Shown in pieces: positions 35,889-40,673 of a stretch of 40,673 nucleotides of DNA. Both the position numbers and the translations under genes were made by a program. Under the pieces are notes generated by a model. It was not told where the DNA came from. It did not search any database and saw only the letters and a list, made by a program, of their open reading frames with translations. The DNA lies in NCBI GenBank assembly GCA_017443895.1, contig JAFSXU010000011.1:1-40673 (forward strand), read 5' to 3'. The stretch comes from Clostridia bacterium (GTDB taxonomy: Bacteria > Bacillota > Clostridia > UBA1381). Each line of letters begins with the position of its first letter. Position 1 is the stretch's first letter.

Positions 35889-36770
35889 TCAGCCCTTGAC
35901 GGCGCCTACATTTATACCCGCAACAAAATATTTTTGGAAGAACGGGAATACGCACATCATAGGCCCTACCGCAAGAACACATATTGCCATTTGTATACCG
36001 TCGCTTGGAAGGTCATATGTGTTTATTGCACCGCCTGCGGCCCCTGCATTATTTTTCGCAAAATTAACACTGTTTAGAACTCTTACAAGATAATACTGTA
36101 TCGTGCTTTTATCCGCCGTATCAAAGTACAGCATACTTGTATACCAGTCATTCCAGTATGTAAATATCATAAGCAGAGATATTGTCGCAATAACCGTTTT
36201 CTGCAACGGAACAACAATCCTGAAAAAGATTTTCAGCTCACTGCACCCATCAATTTTTGCACTTTCTATTACCTCTATAGGCAACGCCTTACAGGCAACT
36301 CTTAGAATAAATATATTGTATGCACTTACCATGAGCGGCAAAACGAGCACCCATCTGTTATTTAAAAGATGGAGCGACCTGCTTATCCACATATATGTTG
36401 CTACCGTTCCGCCCGAAAAAATCATTGTAAAATAGGCGAAAAATGATAAGAATTTCCTGAACTTAAAATCTTCTCTTGATATTGCATATGCAAACATCGT
36501 CATTATGGTAACGCCTGCAAATGTACCTATTGAGGCTACCCATATACTCATTCCGTACGCACTTAAAATTTGATTTAAATTTTTGAGCAAATACCTGTAG
36601 GAGTCAAGATTTATTTCATGGGGAATTATACTGTAACCGTTTAATGCCATTCCTTTTTCGCTTGTTAAGGATGTTGATATAATTATCATAAACGGAAGAA
36701 TGCATATTATTGAAACCGCCAAAAGCAACACATATACAAAAATCTTTTTATTGATATCTTTTTTTCTCAT
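35889..36770 (-). CDS. Sugar ABC transporter permease (LplC type, CUT1 family)
   Basis: A 293-residue inner-membrane protein with about six hydrophobic segments, starting with FVYVLLLAVSIICILPFMI. The EAA-type loop that contacts the ATPase reads ESAKIDGCSELKIFFRIVVPL in part (about residues 190-210), and the C-terminus PFFQKYFVAGINVGAVKG is typical for LplC/MalG-like permeases. A long G run precedes the ATG as an unusual ribosome-binding site. It lies 12 bases after the LplB-type gene and just before the binding protein, giving the usual order permease-permease-binding protein. It forms the transmembrane channel with its partner. Confidence 0.95.
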   Translation of the reverse strand: MRKKDINKKIFVYVLLLAVSIICILPFMIIISTSLTSEKGMALNGYSIIPHEINLDSYRYLLKNLNQILSAYGMSIWVASIGTFAGVTIMTMFAYAISREDFKFRKFLSFFAYFTMIFSGGTVATYMWISRSLHLLNNRWVLVLPLMVSAYNIFILRVACKALPIEVIESAKIDGCSELKIFFRIVVPLQKTVIATISLLMIFTYWNDWYTSMLYFDTADKSTIQYYLVRVLNSVNFAKNNAGAAGGAINTYDLPSDGIQMAICVLAVGPMMCVFPFFQKYFVAGINVGAVKG

Positions 36771-36782
36771 AATATTCCCCCC

Positions 36783-37736
36783 CTAAAACATAGCATTTTC
36801 AGGGTTTATCTTTCTGATGACCCGGTTTGCACCAAGAACCAGCAAAAGTCCGCATACCGACTGGAAGAAGCTCGCCGCAGATGAACTTGCTATCTCGCCC
36901 GATACCTTTAACGACCTGAATATATATGTATCAATTACATCGGTTACACTGTAGAGTGAACCATAGTTATTCGGAATGTAATAGAAAAGACCGAAATCCG
37001 CTCTGAAAACATTTCCCACTCCCATAATAAAGAGTATTGTAATCGTTGGCATAAGCATGGGAATTGTTATTTTAAATATCCTCTGCATAGTTGAAGCACC
37101 GTCTATCGCAGCTGCCTCATATAAGGTTTGGTCTATGCCCAGAAGCCCGCCATAGTAAAGAAGTGTATTAAAACCGACTGTTTTCCATACATTTGCAAAA
37201 ATCAATATAATGGGCCACGGCTTGGTATCCGTATACCACTGCTTTGGAGCCATGCCTAATTTCACAAAGAAATTATTCAGTATTCCGCTGTCGTATTTAA
37301 ACAGGCCTTGTGCAATAAAGGCAACAACTACCCACGATACAAAGTGCGGAAGAAACATACTTGTTTGAAAAGTCTTTATCATTGTTTTATTCTTTACCTG
37401 TTCAAGAAGAAGCGCACATATAACACCGATAACTATACCGAGTATTATAAATATGGCATTGTAAAACAGCGTATTTCTCAATATCCTGCCGGCGTCGTTA
37501 GATGCAAACAAATATTGGAAATTCTTTAAACCGCACCATTTGCTTCCCCATATTCCCGCTCTGTAGTCAAAATCCTTAAATGCAATAACACACCCGAACA
37601 TAGGAATGTAGGAAAAAATCACAAACCAAATAATTGTAGGTATAGTTAAAACGGATAATTGTAATGTATCTCTCCATTTTAATGTCAGCCTGAATTTTGA
37701 TTTACCTTGCTTAACATTTTCTACCTTGGCAGTCAA
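36783..37736 (-). CDS. Sugar ABC transporter permease (LplB type, CUT1 family)
   Basis: A 317-residue membrane protein with about six segments, the first with LTIPTIIWFVIFSYIPMFG, then FKDFDYRAGIWGS and KNFQYLF as in LplB/YteP-type permeases. The EAA loop reads YEAAAIDGASTMQRIFKIT. The start is a TTG at 37736: AGGGGG lies 8 bases upstream, and no in-frame ATG or GTG gives a full first membrane segment. The C-terminus (KINPENAMF) is typical for the group. It is the first of the three importer genes, 108 bases after the oxidoreductase gene. The gap holds GATTAC/GTAATC, a 6-bp hairpin with a 4-base loop, but no convincing promoter. Confidence 0.94.
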   Translation of the reverse strand: MTAKVENVKQGKSKFRLTLKWRDTLQLSVLTIPTIIWFVIFSYIPMFGCVIAFKDFDYRAGIWGSKWCGLKNFQYLFASNDAGRILRNTLFYNAIFIILGIVIGVICALLLEQVKNKTMIKTFQTSMFLPHFVSWVVVAFIAQGLFKYDSGILNNFFVKLGMAPKQWYTDTKPWPIILIFANVWKTVGFNTLLYYGGLLGIDQTLYEAAAIDGASTMQRIFKITIPMLMPTITILFIMGVGNVFRADFGLFYYIPNNYGSLYSVTDVIDTYIFRSLKVSGEIASSSAASFFQSVCGLLLVLGANRVIRKINPENAMF

Positions 37737-37844
37737 AAGCTTAACCCCCTTCCGATTACCTATGTAATCTGTCTTATTTTTTATCTACTTTATATTTGTA
37801 CATATTAACTACACATTAAACATTAAAGGTGAAATTACCTTTTT

Positions 37845-39125
37845 TTACCGCACTGTTTTTAAGTACTCGTCAAAATCAACTACTGTGCCTGTCTCACGGG
37901 CTTTTTCTGCGGCAAAAGCAATAAGATGATTGTTGCATGAGGTTCTTATATCGGAAATGGACTTCCCTGTATAGTTATCCGTAAGATAATCATACAACGC
38001 CATAACTATGCCCTCGTCTCCGCCGCCGTGACCACCGGTTATACCGTCCGCTGACATCATAGGCACTTGAGTTGTTTCGTCCTGTTCAAAATCGTAGAGC
38101 GTTATCGGCGTTTCGCCATCCAACGCTGCTCTTATTTCACCCTTCGTCCCCATTATATGAATAAATCTGCCACCCTTGTTAAACGCGTTCATAGTAAATG
38201 TTACAGTCACATCTCCCTCAAACAGAAGATTTACCGTCTGATGATCGACAACATCGTTATCACATTTAAAAACACATTTGCCGTACTGTGTTGTACTTAT
38301 AGCTTTTTTGACATCACTGTCAGTTGGGTCAGCCATATGAGTACATGCCGACCTGAACCAATCCCGCCAATGCTTTCCCTCGTTATTGAGGTACACATTC
38401 ACAGCATTATACGGGCACTTGTCACCTTGTGGGCAGCCTTCTATACAAAATTCAGGCGCATCTTTGGGGGCATTTTCCTCTTTAAAATATGAAAGCATTC
38501 CAAATGACTGCACTTTTTTAAGCTCCGTACCTATAAGCCACTGCAAAATGTCCATATCATGACACGATTTTTGCAACAACATACAAGAACTTCGGCCACT
38601 GTTTCCCCAGTTGCCCCGCACAAAACTGTGGCTCTGGTGTATATTTCCGACACACTCCTCGTGATTTATAGACATTACTTTTCCTATCCGCCCATTGTCG
38701 ATAAGGTCCTTTATAGTCATGAATAACGGTGTGTATCTTAAAACATGACAAACAACTATCTTAACACCCTTTTTCTCCGCAGCGTCTGCAATTTTCATAC
38801 ATTCTTGCGGACTCGGACATACCGGCTTTTCAAGCAAAATGTCATATCCTGCAGCTATTGCATTCATACATGGTTCAAAATGCATACGATCCATGGTTGC
38901 TATGATTGCAAAATCGGCAATTTTCCCAAGCGCAAGCAAGTCTTTCCAGTCCGAGAAACACATTTCATCCGAAATAGAGTGCTTGTTTTTTATGTACTCA
39001 CGGCGTGACTCAACCGGCTCTGCTACTGCAATAACTTCATATTTTTCAGGCATATTAGCCATTTGGTCAGTATATGTAATTCCTCTGTTTCCTGCACCGA
39101 TCAATATCGCTTTTAATGCTTTCAT
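37845..39125 (-). CDS. Gfo/Idh/MocA-family NAD(P)-dependent oxidoreductase (possible sugar oxidoreductase or GH109-like enzyme)
   Basis: A 426-residue protein with a Rossmann N-terminus (AILIGAGNRG, residues 6-15), IIATMDRMH, and the family's EKP motif (Glu99-Lys100-Pro101), where Lys is catalytic. HVLRYTP and KSCHDMDILQWLIG fit the C-terminal alpha/beta domain. An extra Cys set, Cys227, Cys231 and Cys237 (CIEGCPQGDKCPYN), could bind metal. I start at the ATG at 39125, since GAGG lies 6 bases upstream; the GTG at 39146 has no such support. It is the first gene behind the cluster promoter. Members either oxidise sugars or, in GH109, cleave alpha-GalNAc using NAD in a redox-assisted way. The HexNAc context makes the second option worth considering, but sequence alone cannot decide. 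No signal peptide, so cytoplasmic. Confidence 0.9.
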   Translation of the reverse strand: MKALKAILIGAGNRGITYTDQMANMPEKYEVIAVAEPVESRREYIKNKHSISDEMCFSDWKDLLALGKIADFAIIATMDRMHFEPCMNAIAAGYDILLEKPVCPSPQECMKIADAAEKKGVKIVVCHVLRYTPLFMTIKDLIDNGRIGKVMSINHEECVGNIHQSHSFVRGNWGNSGRSSCMLLQKSCHDMDILQWLIGTELKKVQSFGMLSYFKEENAPKDAPEFCIEGCPQGDKCPYNAVNVYLNNEGKHWRDWFRSACTHMADPTDSDVKKAISTTQYGKCVFKCDNDVVDHQTVNLLFEGDVTVTFTMNAFNKGGRFIHIMGTKGEIRAALDGETPITLYDFEQDETTQVPMMSADGITGGHGGGDEGIVMALYDYLTDNYTGKSISDIRTSCNNHLIAFAAEKARETGTVVDFDEYLKTVR

Positions 39126-39247
39126 ATTTTGCCTCTTTCCGCACACTGCTATATTATTATTATAACTCTTATAAGCTATATATCTATGTGCCCATCTTCA
39201 CAAAACTTTCTACAAGTCATAAATCCTTAATTTATCCTTTCATTATT

Positions 39248-39275
39248 ATCTTATCACAATCTATGAACATGTCAA
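39248..39275 (-). promoter_or_regulatory. Main promoter of the leftward glycan cluster
   Basis: On the minus strand a perfect TTGACA (39270-39275) is separated by 16 bases from TAAGAT (39248-39253), which is preceded by TGA, an extended -10. The predicted start is near 39241, giving a leader of about 115 bases before the ATG at 39125. No equally good promoter was found in the downstream gaps, so this may drive much of the cluster. Confidence 0.75.
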
Positions 39276-39277
39276 TG

Positions 39278-39298
39278 TATAAAAAGCTCATTTTTATA
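39278..39298. promoter_or_regulatory. Palindrome just upstream of the cluster promoter
   Basis: TATAAAAA (39278-39285) and TTTTTATA (39291-39298) form 8-bp perfect arms around GCTCA, two bases from the -35 box. It may be an operator or simply an A/T-rich upstream element that binds the polymerase alpha subunit. Confidence 0.4.
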
Positions 39299-39315
39299 TA
39301 CTTTTAGCTCAACAA

Positions 39316-39333
39316 AGGTGTGGGCTCACACCT
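39316..39333 (-). repeat. Small hairpin, possible weak terminator
   Basis: AGGTGTG (39316-39322) and CACACCT (39327-39333) form a 7-bp stem with a 4-base loop. On the minus strand it is followed by TTGTTG. It could insulate the cluster promoter from transcription out of the phage remnant. Confidence 0.35.
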
Positions 39334-39590
39334 CTGACTAATTAGCTGCGAAAGCCTACCAAAAAAATCCGTATCTCACTATTTTTTTTACAACAGCATA
39401 AAACAGTTGTAGTAAAATATTTATACATTTTTAGTATAAAATTTGCACCTACTGTATCAACAAGCAACACTGTCACGCCATTTTTTATACAAAAAAAGAA
39501 CAAAGGAAGTTGTATCAATCCCATTGTTCCTCATATGCCTTTATTAAAACTCGTTTACAGTACCAACAGTATTTTTAAGCCAGTTGCTTT

Positions 39591-39929
39591 GTGAATAAAT
39601 CGGTGAATCCACAATCATATATACCACATTCACCGAGTAAAAGTACATCGTCCATGACAGATACGATTAACAAAATCATTGACTTACAATGCGAAATTAA
39701 CAAAGATATTGACAGCCTTGTCAATCTGAAAGAAGAAATCTCACAGGTTATAAACGGAGTCGAGCAGACAGATTACCGTATGATACTTGAAAAGCGTTAC
39801 CTTTGCTTTCATTCCTGGGAGAATATTGCAAACGAAATGTTTTATGATCTAAGATGGTTGCACCGCCTACACGGAAGATCTCTTGAGAGTGCAGGAAGGA
39901 TTTATGAAAAAATGTATGCAGACCACTAA
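39591..39929 (+). CDS. ArpU/DUF1492-like phage protein, N-terminally truncated
   Basis: A 112-residue frame starting at a GTG. From the segment NPQSYIPHSPSKSTSSM onward it follows the DUF1492 phage pattern: a coiled-coil part (INKIIDLQCEINKDIDSLVNLKEEI) and then RMILEKRYLCFHSWENIANEM with YDLRWLHRLHGRSLE, a sigma-region-4-like helix-turn-helix. Such proteins are late-gene regulators near the packaging genes of Firmicutes prophages. Intact members have about 40 more N-terminal residues; here an in-frame stop at 39576 and the absence of a matching sequence upstream show that the 5' end is lost, and no ribosome-binding site is seen. It is probably a remnant rather than a working gene. Confidence 0.75.
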   Translation: MNKSVNPQSYIPHSPSKSTSSMTDTINKIIDLQCEINKDIDSLVNLKEEISQVINGVEQTDYRMILEKRYLCFHSWENIANEMFYDLRWLHRLHGRSLESAGRIYEKMYADH

Positions 39930-39936
39930 AAGCCAC

Positions 39937-39964
39937 TTGAAAACACATTTTATTCTGGTATAAT
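39937..39964 (+). promoter_or_regulatory. Strong promoter before the HNH endonuclease gene
   Basis: TTGAAA (39937-39942), a 16-base spacer and TATAAT (39959-39964), with TGG just before the -10 (extended -10). The start would be near 39971, so the transcript begins with the hairpin leader before the HNH gene. Confidence 0.75.
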
Positions 39965-39991
39965 GGTAGTATGAAAATCGTGTACATGAAG

Positions 39992-40027
39992 AAGCCTTTG
40001 CGGGTAATATTCCTGCAAGGGCTTTTT
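39992..40027 (+). terminator. Hairpin with T-run in the HNH leader (attenuator or terminator)
   Basis: A 13-bp stem with two G-T wobbles (39992-40004 with 40012-40024), a 7-base loop and a T-run (40023-40027). Together with the promoter start near 39971 it would produce a short RNA of about 55-60 bases or attenuate the HNH gene, whose ATG is 24 bases downstream. Confidence 0.65.
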
Positions 40028-40051
40028 CTATGCAAGAAAGGATGTTTATCC

Positions 40052-40420
40052 ATGCCGTACAAACCGAAACGACCGTGTTCATTCCCCAGCTGTCCCCGCC
40101 TTACTGACGGACGGTTCTGTAATGAACACGCAAAAGAAGAAGCAAGACGGTACGAGAAGTATGACCGTTCCTCGGAAGTTAAGAAAAGATACGGACGAGC
40201 GTGGAAAGCTATCCGTGACAGGTACATATCCGCACATCCTTTGTGCGAAATGTGCAAACGAAACGGCAAACTAACCGCCGCCGAAGAGGTACACCATATA
40301 AAACCTTTGTCACAGGGCGGAACGAATGCAGAGGACAACCTCATGTCGCTTTGCAAGGCTTGTCACTCAGAGATTACCGCACGAGAAGGTGGCAGATGGA
40401 CTCCGAGACATAAAAAATGA
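40052..40420 (+). CDS. Phage-type HNH endonuclease
   Basis: A 122-residue protein starting MPYKPKRPCSFPSCP, with AAAGGA 9 bases before the ATG at 40052. An upstream ATG at 39971 would run through the leader hairpin, so I reject it. It has an N-terminal zinc-binding set (CSFPSC and CNEH), then the HNH core: HPLCEMC, EEVHHIKPLSQGG, NLMSLCKACHSEI, where the paired CxxC motifs hold the structural zinc and the His-His pair is catalytic. Length and layout match HNH proteins that lie next to terminase genes in Firmicutes phages and assist DNA packaging. No terminase follows here, so it is an isolated relic, although the frame itself is intact. Confidence 0.9.
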   Translation: MPYKPKRPCSFPSCPRLTDGRFCNEHAKEEARRYEKYDRSSEVKKRYGRAWKAIRDRYISAHPLCEMCKRNGKLTAAEEVHHIKPLSQGGTNAEDNLMSLCKACHSEITAREGGRWTPRHKK

Positions 40421-40456
40421 CTCCCGTTAAAATTACGAGAGCCTTTCTTGTATTAT

Positions 40457-40673
40457 TTAACCGTTATGCCTTCTTTGCAATGAATGAATTGCATCATTGG
40501 TTGAAAGTAAGTATAAGCAATACTGATTCATGCTGATACCTTCAAGCTTTGCGTGTTCCGCTAATTGACGGTGTAAAGACTTGGGCATACGAAACTTGAA
40601 CTGTCCCGAATACGAATCATCCGTGTCAGGTAATGGTATGTCATAGCCGTCTTCGATAGCGGCTTCAAGCCAT
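40457..40673 (-). CDS. HicB-like antitoxin, C-terminal part (cut by window edge)
   Basis: On the minus strand 72 residues are visible, from the window edge to a TAA at 40457-40459. WLEAAIEDGYDIPLPD is the end of the HicB/UPF0150 domain, and SGQFKFRMPKSLHRQL with EGISMNQYCLYLLS is the ribbon-helix-helix DNA-binding tail. HicB neutralises the HicA mRNA-cleaving toxin and represses its own operon. The start, and any hicA gene, lie outside the window. It is convergent with the HNH gene. Confidence 0.8.
   Translation of the reverse strand, partial: WLEAAIEDGYDIPLPDTDDSYSGQFKFRMPKSLHRQLAEHAKLEGISMNQYCLYLLSTNDAIHSLQRRHNG

Larger units (their letters stand above)
39126..39590. other. Intergenic stretch between the glycan cluster and the prophage remnant
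   Basis: These 465 bases separate two divergent genes. The left part holds the cluster promoter (39248-39275), its leader and a palindrome (39278-39298). Further right is a 7-bp hairpin, AGGTGTG with CACACCT (39316-39333), and then AT-rich DNA with stops in all frames. I found no reliable gene or attachment site; a short minus-strand frame near 39525-39575 ends in RVLIKAYEEQWD but has no start signal. The phage junction probably lies here. Confidence 0.6.

Noticed and set aside
39342-39524. Minus-strand open frame of 60 residues in the phage junction region
   Set aside because: AT-rich, low complexity, no ribosome-binding site and no family resemblance.
39748-40356. Minus-strand open frame of 202 residues opposite the phage relic
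   Set aside because: It covers the DUF1492-like and HNH frames, both of which match known families; the antisense frame has no recognisable domain.

Overview
The window looks like chromosomal DNA of a low-GC Gram-positive bacterium of the Clostridia. The reasons are AGGAGG-type ribosome-binding sites, two proteins with S-layer homology (SLH) domains, a lipoprotein-type solute-binding protein with LplB/LplC-type permeases and no dedicated ATPase, and a clostridial-type prophage remnant at the right end. Many secreted discoidin (F5/8 type C), beta-helix and SLH proteins recall gut glycan degraders such as Monoglobus, but the genus is a guess. I see no rRNA, tRNA, CRISPR array or intact insertion sequence.

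Left block (1-5450). A partial AraC-type regulator reads leftward off the edge. It diverges from a tight rightward operon for amino-sugar use: a NahK-like N-acetylhexosamine 1-kinase, a fusion of glucosamine-6-phosphate deaminase (NagB) with a ROK sugar kinase, N-acetylglucosamine-6-phosphate deacetylase (NagA), and a sugar-1-phosphate nucleotidyltransferase. The first three genes overlap by 4 bases (ATGA). The operon starts at a near-consensus promoter lying in a 43-bp dyad and ends at a strong terminator shared with the convergent cluster.

Main cluster (39300 down to 5451, all leftward, about 34 kb, 16 genes). It starts at a TTGACA/TAAGAT promoter and encodes, in order of transcription: a Gfo/Idh/MocA oxidoreductase; two permeases and the binding protein of a CUT1 sugar importer; a secreted beta-helix enzyme-like protein; two large SLH proteins; a cytoplasmic GH20 hexosaminidase; two tandem paralogous secreted discoidin proteins with a 66-residue small protein between them; a second secreted beta-helix protein with four discoidin-like domains; a GH38 alpha-mannosidase; a GH94 phosphorylase; an unassigned TIM-barrel protein; and a PHP phosphoesterase. 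Several gaps hold large inverted repeats.

Working model (inference): surface-attached or secreted discoidin, SLH and beta-helix proteins bind and trim a host or plant glycan rich in HexNAc and mannose. The importer takes up oligosaccharides. GH20, GH38, GH94 and perhaps the TIM-barrel protein dismantle them in the cytoplasm. The left operon sends HexNAc either to fructose-6-phosphate (ROK kinase, NagA, NagB) or, as HexNAc-1-phosphate, toward a nucleotide sugar (NahK or GH94, then the nucleotidyltransferase). The substrate is not proven.

Right end (39590-40673). A decayed prophage fragment: a 5'-truncated ArpU/DUF1492-like gene, a strong promoter with a short hairpin leader, an HNH endonuclease, and the C-terminal part of a HicB-like antitoxin running off the edge.
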